A stretch of 64,000 nucleotides of DNA. Source: Allobranchiibius sp. CTAmp26 (GTDB taxonomy: Bacteria > Actinomycetota > Actinomycetes > Actinomycetales > Dermatophilaceae). Under the pieces are notes generated by a model. It was given only the letters and a program-made list of their open reading frames with translations. It ran no database searches and was not told the origin of the DNA. Below are positions 51,535-59,867 of this stretch, one piece after another. The stretch lies in the NCBI RefSeq assembly GCF_017565405.1, contig NZ_JAGEKR010000012.1:186001-250000 (forward strand), in the 5' to 3' direction. Position numbers and translations under genes: made by a program. Positions within the stretch are counted from its first letter, which is position 1, and each line of letters begins with the position of its first letter.

Positions 51535-52099
51535 CGACGCGCCCGCGGGGCCGCAGCAGGCTGCCGGACACGGCCGGCGGGCCGACGACGGTGCAGAGGC
51601 CGCCGATGCGCTGGTGGCCGAGGCGACCCGCCTGGCCGATGCCTTCACATCGTGGGTCGGCGGGGTCGGATCGACCGGGGACGACGAGGCCGACGGCGCC
51701 CGTGCGCAGGCCCCGCCCGAGGGCCCCGCGCAGGACCCTGTCGCAGAGCCGGCAGGCGACCGAGCGCGGACCGACGGACCCGCGGCATCTGCGTCGCCGG
51801 CCTGCGACTGCGGACGGACCGCCGGGCTGGACGCGATCTGCCGGGTGTGCCCGGTCTGCCGGGTCGCGGCGTACATGCACACCGTGCGGCCCGAGGTCCT
51901 GGTGCGCGTGGCCGACGTGCTCGCGATGGTCGCGGGCAGTCTGCAGTTGATCGCGGCCGACCGCAGCGGCGATCCCGCCGCGTCCGAGCAGACATCCACC
52001 AACGACGCCGAGGACGGACCCGGGCGCCCGGATCCCCGCCCGACCGAGGCCGGGGTCTCGATCCCGGTCCGCGGCGACGCCGAACCCGAGAGGCACTGA
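51512..52099 (+). CDS. Cys-rich actinobacterial protein of the SRPBCC cluster
   Basis: The 195-residue protein is mostly acidic, Ala/Gly/Pro-rich and probably disordered at both ends. The centre has ASPACDCGRTAGLDAICRVCPVCRVAA-type sequence, five cysteines in 17 residues that may bind zinc, followed by a helix (EVLVRVADVLAMVAGSLQLI). It overlaps the ATPase-like gene by 23 nt if the ATG at 51512 is used; GTG 51521 is an alternative. It corresponds by position to Rv2183c of mycobacteria (from memory). Function unknown. Confidence 0.7.
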   Translation: MSPVTRDDDAPAGPQQAAGHGRRADDGAEAADALVAEATRLADAFTSWVGGVGSTGDDEADGARAQAPPEGPAQDPVAEPAGDRARTDGPAASASPACDCGRTAGLDAICRVCPVCRVAAYMHTVRPEVLVRVADVLAMVAGSLQLIAADRSGDPAASEQTSTNDAEDGPGRPDPRPTEAGVSIPVRGDAEPERH

Positions 52100-52100
52100 G

Positions 52101-53051
52101 ATGGTCACCAGCATCGGCATCGACGTCGGCGGCACGAAGATCGCCGCCGGCCGCGTCGACGAGAAGGGCACCATCGTGGCTCGCGCGCGGCGATCGACGC
52201 CCGCCCAGTCGCCGGACGCGATCGCCACCGCGATCTCCGAGCTCATCGCCGAGTTGCACACGCCCGACGTCGAGGCCGTCGGTGTCGCGTGTGCCGGCTA
52301 TATCGACCGCGCCGGCACCACCGTGCTCTTCTCGCCCAATCTGGCCTGGCGCGACGAACCGCTGAAGAAGCGGGTGTCCGCGAACACCGACCTGCCGGTC
52401 TTCATCGAGAACGACGCCAACGCAGCGGCGTACGGCGAGTTCGTGCACGGCGCCGGTCGAGACCTGCGCGACATGGTGATGGTCACCGTGGGCACCGGGG
52501 TCGGTGGCGGAATCGTGAGCAGCGGCAAGCTGATCCGAGGCGCGTACGGCATCGGCGGCGAGCTCGGCCACATGCTCCTCGTGCCCGGGGGACGGCTCTG
52601 CGGGTGCGGCAACCGCGGATGCGTGGAGGCCTACGGCAGCGGCACCGCGCTCACCCGGGACGCCCGTGAGCTGGTGCGCAGCGGCGCCCAGTTCGGCCGG
52701 CGTCTCACCGACCTGTGCGACGGCGACGCCGACAAGTTGACCGGTGCGATGGTGACGACGGCGGCGCTCGAAGGGGACGTCGCCTCGATCGACCTGCTCG
52801 CGCAGGTCGGTAACTGGCTGGGCGAGGCCACCTCCTCGATGGCCTCGCTCCTCGACCCCGAGGGCTTCGTGATCGGCGGCGGGGTCGCCGACGCCGGCGA
52901 GCTGCTCATCGACCCGATGCGCAGCGCGTACGGGCGCTCGCTCACCGGCCGCGGGTACCGGCCCGTCGCGTCCTTCGTCCGTGCCGAGCTGGGCAACGAC
53001 GCCGGGGTGATCGGCGTGGCCGCGCTCGCCGTGAACCCGGGCGACCGGTGA
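52101..53051 (+). CDS. ROK family glucokinase, first copy
   Basis: The 316-residue protein has the ATP motif GIDVGGTKIAAG, the active-site block ENDANAAAYGEF and the ROK zinc motif CGCGNRGCVEAYGSG (CxCGxxGCxE), so it is likely an ATP-dependent glucokinase. There is no N-terminal HTH, so it is an enzyme and not a ROK repressor. It begins 1 nt after the preceding stop and overlaps the second ROK gene by 4 nt (GTGA). Confidence 0.9.
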   Translation: MVTSIGIDVGGTKIAAGRVDEKGTIVARARRSTPAQSPDAIATAISELIAELHTPDVEAVGVACAGYIDRAGTTVLFSPNLAWRDEPLKKRVSANTDLPVFIENDANAAAYGEFVHGAGRDLRDMVMVTVGTGVGGGIVSSGKLIRGAYGIGGELGHMLLVPGGRLCGCGNRGCVEAYGSGTALTRDARELVRSGAQFGRRLTDLCDGDADKLTGAMVTTAALEGDVASIDLLAQVGNWLGEATSSMASLLDPEGFVIGGGVADAGELLIDPMRSAYGRSLTGRGYRPVASFVRAELGNDAGVIGVAALAVNPGDR

Positions 53052-54100
53052 GCGCGGGACCCGTGCACCCCCGTCCCGGGCACGGCGAGGACCCGCACGA
53101 TCCCGGGATCACCGACGAGTTCGCGCAGGACGAGTTCGCCATCGGCATCGACATCGGCGGCACCAAGGTCTCCGGCGGTCTGGTGTCGGCCGACGGGACG
53201 GTGCAGCAGCGCGCGCGACGTGACACCCCGCACCGCTCGACGTCCCCCCGCGTCGTCGAGGACGTGATCGTCGAGGTGGTCGAGGAGTTGATGGACTCCC
53301 ACCAGGGGTCGGCGCCCGTCGCGGTCGGTGTGGGCGCTGCCGGGTTCGTGACGGCCGATCGCGCGACGGTGGTCTTCGCGCCGCATCTGTCCTGGCGGCA
53401 CGAGCCGTTGCGCGACGCGCTGAGCAGTCGCCTCAGCGTGCCGGTCTTCATCGACAACGACGCGAACGCCGCGTGCTGGGCCGAGTGGCGCTTCGGCGCG
53501 GCGCGCGACCGGTCGCATGTCGTGATGGTCAACCTCGGCACCGGTATCGGCGGGGCGGTCATCGCCCAGGGCGCCGTCCAGCGTGGCGAGTTCGGGATCG
53601 CAGGCGAGTTCGGCCACATGCAGATGGTGCCGGGTGGGCATCGTTGCGAGTGCGGCAACCGGGGTTGCTGGGAGCAGTACGCCAGCGGGAACGCGCTGGT
53701 CCGGGAGGCTCGTTCGCTGATCGCCGCGGGATCCCCGCTCGCGGCCGATCTGGCCGAGCGGGTGGGAGAGGACCCGCGGGCGCTCACCGGGCCGATGATC
53801 ACCGAGGCCGCGCAGGGCGGCGACGCGACCGCGGCCGAACTGCTCGCCGAGGTGGGCACCTGGCTCGGGGTCGGCCTGGCGAACCTCGCGAACGCGTTCG
53901 ATCCCGGGCTGTTCGTCATCGGCGGGGGAGTGAGCGCCGCGGGCGATCTGCTGCTCGACCCCGCCCGCGCGGCGTTCGCGCGGTCCCTCACCGGTCGCGG
54001 ATACCGGCCGCGAGCCGACATCGTGCAGGCCGACCTGGGCAACGAGGCGGGTCTGATCGGCGCCGCCGACCTGGCCCGCCTGGGCGACGAGGATGACTGA
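53048..54100 (+). CDS. ROK family sugar kinase, second copy
   Basis: The 350-residue protein shares the whole ROK layout with its upstream neighbour: GIDIGGTKVSGG, DNDANAACWAEW, GHRCECGNRGCWEQYASG and FVIGGGVSAAGDLLLDP. It has a 30-residue acidic, His/Pro-rich N-terminal extension. The adjacent copies are clearly homologous but well diverged, which suggests different sugar preferences. It overlaps the downstream EEP gene by 8 nt. A glucokinase or N-acyl-sugar kinase role is likely. Confidence 0.88.
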   Translation: MSAGPVHPRPGHGEDPHDPGITDEFAQDEFAIGIDIGGTKVSGGLVSADGTVQQRARRDTPHRSTSPRVVEDVIVEVVEELMDSHQGSAPVAVGVGAAGFVTADRATVVFAPHLSWRHEPLRDALSSRLSVPVFIDNDANAACWAEWRFGAARDRSHVVMVNLGTGIGGAVIAQGAVQRGEFGIAGEFGHMQMVPGGHRCECGNRGCWEQYASGNALVREARSLIAAGSPLAADLAERVGEDPRALTGPMITEAAQGGDATAAELLAEVGTWLGVGLANLANAFDPGLFVIGGGVSAAGDLLLDPARAAFARSLTGRGYRPRADIVQADLGNEAGLIGAADLARLGDEDD

Positions 54101-54809
54101 GCGAGCGTTGCCACGCGACGCGCACACGGTCCGCGTCGCGGCGTACAACGTGCGCGCGTTCAAGGACGACCTCGACGCCCTGGTGGACGTGGTGCGCCGC
54201 ATCGAACCGGACGTCCTGCTCCTGCAGGAGGCTCCCCGGCATCCGGGGTCGGGCCACCGGGTGGCGGCGTTCGCCGACAGGGTCGGGCTGACCTGGGCCG
54301 ACGGACGGCGCGGGCGGATGAGCACGACACTGCTGAGCTCGCTACGGCTCGACCTGATCTCCTGCGAACACCGCAACCTCCCGGTCGGGCGCCGTGAGGA
54401 GCCGCGCGGGTACGCGGTGGCGCAGTTACGGCTGCCCGGTCACCGTCCGTTCACCGCGGTGAGCGTGCACCTCAGCCTGCGGGCGGCGCAGCGCGGCCCG
54501 CACGCGCAGCGGATCCTGCGACACATCGACGCGCTCGGCGCTCCGGCCGCGGTGCTGGGGGGCGACCTGAACGAGACGTACGGCGAGGGCGCATGGCGCG
54601 AGCTCGGCGCACGCATGCGTGAGGTCACCGGCGACCGCCTCACCAGTCCGTCGGGAACGCCCGGCACGACGATCGACGGCCTCCTGGTGTCAGGTCCTGT
54701 GCACGCGACGGTGCCTCACTTGGACCTCGACCCGCTGCAGCTGCGGGTGGCCACCGACCACCGGCCGGTCTACGTGGACCTCGACCTCACCGAACTCACC
54801 TCACCCTGA
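54093..54809 (+). CDS. Endonuclease/exonuclease/phosphatase family protein
   Basis: A 238-residue protein of the EEP fold: AAYNVRAFKDDLDAL and VLLLQEAP at the N-terminus (Asn and Glu metal ligands), GGDLNET in the middle (Asp/Asn) and TDHRPVYVDLDL at the end (catalytic Asp-His). It may hydrolyse DNA, a phospholipid or a nucleotide; the family alone cannot say. No signal peptide. It is the last gene of the run that begins with the SRPBCC gene. Confidence 0.87.
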   Translation: MTERALPRDAHTVRVAAYNVRAFKDDLDALVDVVRRIEPDVLLLQEAPRHPGSGHRVAAFADRVGLTWADGRRGRMSTTLLSSLRLDLISCEHRNLPVGRREEPRGYAVAQLRLPGHRPFTAVSVHLSLRAAQRGPHAQRILRHIDALGAPAAVLGGDLNETYGEGAWRELGARMREVTGDRLTSPSGTPGTTIDGLLVSGPVHATVPHLDLDPLQLRVATDHRPVYVDLDLTELTSP

Positions 54810-54859
54810 GAGTTGTGAGGACGTACGCGCGCTATAGAGCGCGCTTCTCCCCACAACTT

Positions 54860-55321
54860 CTACAATCTGGCGCCGTCGTCGAAGGGATCCTGCTCGTCGC
54901 GACTGTTGGGCTGGCGCAGGACGAGCAGCACCACCCCGAGGATGCACACCAGGCAGGCGAGCACCCACCAGATCGGCTGGCAGTCGCGCTGGAAGGCGAA
55001 CAGGTAGATCAGCCAGAGCGGTCCGCCGACCAGCGTCGCCCAGATGGCCCAGAACTGCACGTCGTCACGCGGCAGCGGCGCGGGCGGCGGCGGTTCGTAG
55101 GTGCCGTCGTCCTCCAGGATGTCGCTGGCCGAGCCGGAGTCCGGCACCCGCCACTGCACCGGCAGCGCCGGCGGTGTGGGCGGCTCCGGTTCGGGCTTCG
55201 GGGCCGCCTGCTCGGCCAAGGCGTCCGGGTCGACGGTCCCGGACAGTTGCGCGACGATCTCGGCGAACCGTGCGTCGTAGTCGGTCTGCTCGTCGTGGCT
55301 CTCGCTGCCGGGTGCGCTCAT
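54860..55321 (-). CDS. Actinobacterial two-helix membrane protein
   Basis: This 153-residue protein has an acidic N-terminal part, a Pro-rich stretch (KPEPEPPTPPALP), the pattern QWRVPDSGSASDILEDDGTYEPPPPAPLP and two membrane helices (FWAIWATLVGGPLWLIYLFA and WWVLACLVCILGVVLLVL) before an acidic tail. I recall similar proteins in actinobacteria with no function. It is translated from the same message as the esterase upstream (4-nt overlap, ATGA). Confidence 0.75.
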   Translation of the reverse strand: MSAPGSESHDEQTDYDARFAEIVAQLSGTVDPDALAEQAAPKPEPEPPTPPALPVQWRVPDSGSASDILEDDGTYEPPPPAPLPRDDVQFWAIWATLVGGPLWLIYLFAFQRDCQPIWWVLACLVCILGVVLLVLRQPNSRDEQDPFDDGARL

Positions 55322-56067
55322 AGGTCCACAACTCTCGTGATGAAGGCGACGGCACGATCCTCGATGAGGGCAGCGTCGTTGTCCAGGGTCGCGACGTGAT
55401 AGCTGTCGGGCAGCACCACATCGGTCACGTTCTCACTGGAGATCCGCGACAGGAACAGCTCCGAACACGCCGGGGGCACGACGTGATCCTGTGGTGAGTG
55501 GAAGAGGATCACCGGCTGGGTGATCTGCGGCAGGTCGCGGGTCACCTGCTCCCACATCCGCATCTGCGAGCGCAGCGCCTTCAGCGGCGTACGCGCGTAG
55601 CCCACCTCGCTGACGCCGGGTTTCTTGATGTCGCCGCTCACCGCCCCGATCGAGGGCAGCACGTACTGCAGCAGCGGCACGGCGCGCAGCCGCGGGTTGT
55701 TCATGACGTACGCCGGATTGATGAGCACCAGACCCGCCACGTCGTTCTGGTGGGTCTCGGCGACCAGGGTCGCGAGGGTGCCGCCCATCGACAGACCGAC
55801 GACGAAGACGCGATCGCAGAACGCGGCCAGTTCGGCGTACGCCGCATCGACCTCGGCGAACCAGTCGGTCCACCGCGTCTTGTTCAGCTCCTGCCAGCTC
55901 GTGCCGTGCCCGGGGAGCCGCGGCAGGCGCACCGAGAACCCTTCGGCGGCGAACCGCGTCGCCAGGGGCCGCATGCTCTGCGGCGTGCCGGTGAAACCGT
56001 GGCACACCAGCACTCCCACCGCTCCGGCGTCGTGGCTGAAAGGCTCGGCGCCGGGGATGACCTGCAT
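55318..56067 (-). CDS. Alpha/beta-hydrolase carboxylesterase
   Basis: This 249-residue protein is of the Est30/monoacylglycerol-lipase type. It has the oxyanion block VLVCHGFTGTPQSM, the nucleophile elbow GLSMGG, the acid in HSPQDHVVPP and the His in DSYHVATLDND. It probably cleaves short- to medium-chain esters. It is encoded back-to-back with the acyltransferase PlsC, and both concern acyl esters, which may be why they are neighbours. Start uses GGAAGG a few bases upstream. Confidence 0.88.
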   Translation of the reverse strand: MQVIPGAEPFSHDAGAVGVLVCHGFTGTPQSMRPLATRFAAEGFSVRLPRLPGHGTSWQELNKTRWTDWFAEVDAAYAELAAFCDRVFVVGLSMGGTLATLVAETHQNDVAGLVLINPAYVMNNPRLRAVPLLQYVLPSIGAVSGDIKKPGVSEVGYARTPLKALRSQMRMWEQVTRDLPQITQPVILFHSPQDHVVPPACSELFLSRISSENVTDVVLPDSYHVATLDNDAALIEDRAVAFITRVVDL

Positions 56068-56155
56068 CCCGTCATCCTTCCACTTCGCCCGTCGGGGTGT
56101 GGTGGGTGCCGTATTGTGCGAGGCGCCGATCTTGCGATGAAGGAGCCCAGCGAAG

Positions 56156-56989
56156 GTGTTCTACTGGTTGCTGAAGTGGGTCTTTCTCGGACCGCTTCTG
56201 AAGAGTGTCTTCCGCCCCTCCGTCGAAGGCGTTCACCACGTCCCCGACGAGGGCCCCGCGATCCTGGCGAGCAACCACCTGTCGTACGCCGACTGGCTTT
56301 TCATGCCGCTCTCGCTTCCCCGGCGGGTGACCTTCGTGGCGAAGGCCGAGTACTTCACCGGCACCGGCGTGAAGGGCACCCTGCAACGCTGGTTCTTCAC
56401 CGGCGCGGGTCAGGTGCCGATCGACCGGAGCAGCGGCAGCGCAGCGGCCGGCGCGATCTCCACGGGCCTGCGGATCCTCGCGAACGGCGAGCTCTTCGGC
56501 ATCTACCCCGAGGGCACCCGCTCGCCCGACGGACGCCTCTACAAGGGCAAGACGGGCGTCGCCCGGATGGTGCTGGAGGCCAAGGTCCCGCTCATCCCGG
56601 TCGCGGTCATCGGCACCGACGAGGTCGCACCGCCCGGCAAGATCTTCGGCCGGTTGGCCCATCCGCACGTGCGGTTCGGTCAGCCGATGGACTTCTCCCG
56701 CTACGAGGGCATGGAGGACGACCGCTTCATCCTGCGCTCGATCACCGACGAGATCATGTACGAGCTGATGCTTCTGTCGGGCCAGGAGTACGTCGATGTC
56801 TACGCGTCGTCGTTGAAGGACCGGGTCACCCAGCGCGCGAAGGGTCTCGGCGAGGGTGCGGCCGCGTTGGCGAGCACCGCCGCCCACAAGTTCGTGCCGG
56901 GCTCCGGCGAGGGGCGTGCGGCAGGCGAACTCACGGACCCTGAGGTGATCGGCGCGCCCGGCGACGGCGTCGAGCCCGTGGCGGGCTGA
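56156..56989 (+). CDS. plsC: 1-acyl-sn-glycerol-3-phosphate acyltransferase
   Basis: The 277-residue membrane-associated enzyme acylates lysophosphatidic acid. The acyltransferase box NHLSYADW (HxxxxD) near 42-49, FVAKAEYF, GIYPEGTRSPDGRLYKGKTG with the EGTR motif and VPLIPVAVIGTDE are canonical. The GTG start has an AAGGAG ribosome site 10 nt upstream and puts the first helix (FYWLLKWVFLGPLL) at the N-terminus. The variable tail after residue 230 is disordered. Homologue in the same context in mycobacteria: Rv2182c (from memory). Confidence 0.92.
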   Translation: MFYWLLKWVFLGPLLKSVFRPSVEGVHHVPDEGPAILASNHLSYADWLFMPLSLPRRVTFVAKAEYFTGTGVKGTLQRWFFTGAGQVPIDRSSGSAAAGAISTGLRILANGELFGIYPEGTRSPDGRLYKGKTGVARMVLEAKVPLIPVAVIGTDEVAPPGKIFGRLAHPHVRFGQPMDFSRYEGMEDDRFILRSITDEIMYELMLLSGQEYVDVYASSLKDRVTQRAKGLGEGAAALASTAAHKFVPGSGEGRAAGELTDPEVIGAPGDGVEPVAG

Positions 56990-57064
56990 ACATCCGGACT
57001 GTCAGTTTCCGGGAGTAGCGTCCCGACAAGGGCGCTCGGGCCCTCCGATCCAAGGAGTCTGGCA

Positions 57065-57934
57065 ATGGCTTTCGGACGACGTGACGGTGCTTCGGCGGCC
57101 GGCGCACAGCAGGCGCCCGGACCGCCGGCAGCCGGGTCGCAGCTTCCCCCTGCCGCCGTCGACCGCGTGCAACGCCTTGCAGCCCGGGAGCAGAGCGACA
57201 GATCGGCCTTCACCTCAGACCTCTCGGTCAACGAGTTCGTCTTGGTGCACAAACTCGGCTTCGAGCCCCTCGGGTACGTGATGGGCACCTCGATCTACCA
57301 CATCGGCTACCAGTTCCAGAACTGGGGACAGTCGATGGAGCTGGAGGTGCTGTCGGCGGCGATGTACCACGCGCGGTCCCTCGCGATCGACCGGATGCGC
57401 AGCGAAGCGCACGCCCTGGGCGCCGACGGGATCGTCGGCGTCGACCTTCAGATCCAGCGGTACGCATGGGCCACCGACGAGCTGGAGTTCATCGCCCAGG
57501 GCACCGCCATCCGTGCGCGCGAGCCCAACCCGGCGTACAAGCTGCGAGACGGTGGCCCGTTCACCTCGGACCTGTCGGGACAGGATTTCTACACGTTGGT
57601 GCGGGCAGGACACTTCCCCCGGGCCTTCGTCTTCGGTGCGTGCGTCTATCACGTGGCGCATCAGAGCATTCGCCAGTCGATGCGGATGGCCGGGCGCAAC
57701 ATGGAGATGCCGCAGTTCACCGAAGCCGCGTACACCGCCCGCGAGCTGGCGATGACTCGGATGGAGGACGAGGCCAACCGTTTCGGAGCCGACGGGATCG
57801 TGGGTGTCACCACCCAGGTCAGTGGACACGTATGGGGCGCGCACGCCTCGGAGTTCCTGGCCATCGGCACCGGCGTGACCAGTTCACCGGAGAGCGGGAT
57901 ACCCGACCCGACGATGACCTTGTCACTGGAATGA
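57065..57934 (+). CDS. Protein with two tandem YbjQ-type domains
   Basis: This 289-residue protein has a 45-residue low-complexity start and then two copies of one domain (about 48-155 and 165-275). Each copy shows FTSDLS...F/Y...VHKLGF or RAGHF, a YHI/YHVA strand, a helix and the block GADGIVGV. GADGIVGV is characteristic of the YbjQ/heavy-metal-binding (PF01906) fold, which assembles into pentameric rings. Metal binding is doubtful without Cys ligands. Inside each copy the pattern is well kept, pointing to an old internal duplication. It is coupled to the next gene (1 nt between stop and start) and has an AAGGAG ribosome site. Confidence 0.75.
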   Translation: MAFGRRDGASAAGAQQAPGPPAAGSQLPPAAVDRVQRLAAREQSDRSAFTSDLSVNEFVLVHKLGFEPLGYVMGTSIYHIGYQFQNWGQSMELEVLSAAMYHARSLAIDRMRSEAHALGADGIVGVDLQIQRYAWATDELEFIAQGTAIRAREPNPAYKLRDGGPFTSDLSGQDFYTLVRAGHFPRAFVFGACVYHVAHQSIRQSMRMAGRNMEMPQFTEAAYTARELAMTRMEDEANRFGADGIVGVTTQVSGHVWGAHASEFLAIGTGVTSSPESGIPDPTMTLSLE

Positions 57935-57935
57935 C

Positions 57936-58436
57936 GTGGGCTTCCTGAGGCGCGGAGGCCGGGATCTGACCCCGACTCCGCCGTCCTACGGCTCCGCGGT
58001 CCCACGACCGTTCTCCGAGCTGCTCTCCAACGCACCGTCCGGAGAGCTGGAGACCCTGGCGCGTCATGCCCGGGTGCCAGATGCCGCACGCCAGCGCATC
58101 CTGGAGCTCGATACCCGGACGCTGCAGGCGCAGCAGTACCTGGCAGATCGTGGGATCACCGGGCGGGACGCTTTCGAGGTGGTCCAGATCCGAGAGGACT
58201 TCGGTCCGTCAGCCGTGCACGCCTACCTCGGGCTCCCTCCCACGACGGCGGACACGGCGGTGCTGCAGGACGGCCGGACCGGCGCACAACTGCTCGACGA
58301 GGAGTTGGATCTGCTCCTCGACGCGGTCCGTGACCTGCTGGCCAGGGCCGGCGAGGTAGGACAGAGCCAACTGCGAGCCAACCACCGTTTCCTGCAGCAG
58401 AAGTTCGGCGGGCGCGACCGCGGCCTGGAGCTGTAA
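57936..58436 (+). CDS. Hypothetical partner of the YbjQ-type protein
   Basis: The 166-residue soluble protein begins MGFLRRGGRDL and contains PFSELLSNAPSGELETLARHARVP, a block of helices LAADRGITG-like (LADRGITGRDAFEVVQIREDFGPSAVHAYLGLP) and a C-terminal coiled-coil-like segment LLDEELDLLLDAVRDLLARAGEV. I do not recognise the family. The one-base gap to the YbjQ-type gene means it is almost certainly co-translated with it. The shape suggests an alpha-helical scaffold or adaptor. Confidence 0.55.
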   Translation: MGFLRRGGRDLTPTPPSYGSAVPRPFSELLSNAPSGELETLARHARVPDAARQRILELDTRTLQAQQYLADRGITGRDAFEVVQIREDFGPSAVHAYLGLPPTTADTAVLQDGRTGAQLLDEELDLLLDAVRDLLARAGEVGQSQLRANHRFLQQKFGGRDRGLEL

Positions 58437-58440
58437 GAGG

Positions 58441-58455
58441 GGCGGCCGAGCCGCC
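58441..58455 (+). terminator. Short hairpin after the YbjQ-type operon
   Basis: GGCGGC (58441-58446) pairs with GCCGCC (58450-58455) across a CGA loop and is followed by GTTATTCTT. It overlaps the aroG promoter region, so it could insulate aroG from upstream transcription. Confidence 0.35.
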
Positions 58456-58457
58456 GT

Positions 58458-58463
58458 TATTCT
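58458..58463 (+). promoter_or_regulatory. -10 box of aroG
   Basis: TATTCT ends 6 nt before the GTG at 58470, so the message is probably leaderless. Confidence 0.5.
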
Positions 58464-58469
58464 TGATCG

Positions 58470-59867
58470 GTGAGCATCGTCAGCCCCACCCTGTCCGCCG
58501 TGGCGTCCCACGACCCCTCGCCTCTGCCGCAGTGGGCCGATCTTCCCGCGGCGCAGCAGCCCGAGTGGCCGGACCAGGACGCCCTGGCGACGGCGCGCGC
58601 CGAGTTGGCCGCCGCGCCCCCACTGGTGTTCGCCGGTGAGTGCGACGTCCTGCGCCAGCGACTGGCCGCGGCCTCCCGCGGCGAGGCGTTCCTCCTGCAG
58701 GGCGGCGACTGCGCCGAGATGTTCTCCGCTGCCACGGCCGACGGCATCCGCGACCGGATCAAGACGATCCTGCAGATGGCCGCCGTCCTGACCTACGGCG
58801 CCAGCACCCCGGTCATCAAGGTGGGCCGGATCGCCGGTCAGTACGCCAAGCCGCGCAGCAGCGGCAGCGAGACCCGCGGCGAGGTGACGTTGCCGGCGTA
58901 CCGCGGCGACATGGTCAACGACTTCGCGTTCACTCGCGAGTCCCGCACGCCGGACCCGCGCCGGCTGGTGCAGGCGTACCACACGAGCGCGTCCACGCTG
59001 AACCTCGTGCGGGCCTTCACCCAGGGCGGTTTCGCCGACCTGCGGCACGTGCACGAGTGGAACCGCGGCTTCATCGCCAACAGTGCCTACGCGCGCTACG
59101 AGAGCATCGCCTCCGACATCGACCGGGCGATGAAGTTCATGGCCGCCTGCGGCGCCGACTTCGACGCGTTGCGTGCTGTCGAGTTCTTCGCCAGCCACGA
59201 GGCGCTGCTGCTGGACTACGAGAAGCCGCTGACCCGGATCGACAGCCGCACCGGCAACCCGTACGCCGTGTCCGGGCACTTCCTGTGGGTCGGCGAACGC
59301 ACCCGTCAGTTGGACGGCGCCCACCTGGACTTCGTCTCCCGCATCCACAACCCCATCGGCATGAAGGTCGGCCCGACGGCCGACCCCGACGACCTGATGC
59401 GGGTCATCGACAAGCTGGATCCGAACCGCGAGCCGGGCCGGCTCACCTTCATCACCCGGATGGGTGCGGGCAAGATCCACGACGCCCTGCCGCGCATCGT
59501 CGAGCGGGTCACCTCCGAGGGCGCCAAGGTCGTCTGGGTGTGCGACCCCATGCACGGCAACACCTTCGAGTCCTCGACCGGTTACAAGACCCGCGAGTTC
59601 GACGACATCATCGCCGAGGTGCAGGGCTTCTTCGAGGTGCACCAGGGCCTCGGCACCATCCCCGGTGGGATCCACGTCGAGCTCACCGGCACCGACGTCA
59701 CCGAGTGCCTCGGCGGGTCGGAGAAGATCTTGGCCGGCGACCTGGAGAAGCGCTACGAGACGGCGTGCGACCCGCGGCTGAACCACCAGCAGAGCCTGGA
59801 GCTGGCGTTCCTGGTGGCGCAGATGCTGAGCACCCGCGCGCAGGGGCTCACACGACCGACAGCGTGA
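58470..59867 (+). CDS. aroG: Class II DAHP synthase
   Basis: This 465-residue enzyme makes 3-deoxy-D-arabino-heptulosonate 7-phosphate from PEP and erythrose 4-phosphate, the first step of the shikimate pathway. FLLQGGDCAEMF, KVGRIAGQYAKPRS, NWNRGF-like HEWNRGFIANS and VWVCDPMHGNTF are class II (plant/actinobacterial) signatures with the metal-binding Cys, His and Glu. It is not the AroF/G/H type of E. coli. Its last 20 bases overlap the end of the convergent pknL gene. Feedback control by aromatic amino acids is known for the mycobacterial relative. Confidence 0.96.
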   Translation: MSIVSPTLSAVASHDPSPLPQWADLPAAQQPEWPDQDALATARAELAAAPPLVFAGECDVLRQRLAAASRGEAFLLQGGDCAEMFSAATADGIRDRIKTILQMAAVLTYGASTPVIKVGRIAGQYAKPRSSGSETRGEVTLPAYRGDMVNDFAFTRESRTPDPRRLVQAYHTSASTLNLVRAFTQGGFADLRHVHEWNRGFIANSAYARYESIASDIDRAMKFMAACGADFDALRAVEFFASHEALLLDYEKPLTRIDSRTGNPYAVSGHFLWVGERTRQLDGAHLDFVSRIHNPIGMKVGPTADPDDLMRVIDKLDPNREPGRLTFITRMGAGKIHDALPRIVERVTSEGAKVVWVCDPMHGNTFESSTGYKTREFDDIIAEVQGFFEVHQGLGTIPGGIHVELTGTDVTECLGGSEKILAGDLEKRYETACDPRLNHQQSLELAFLVAQMLSTRAQGLTRPTA

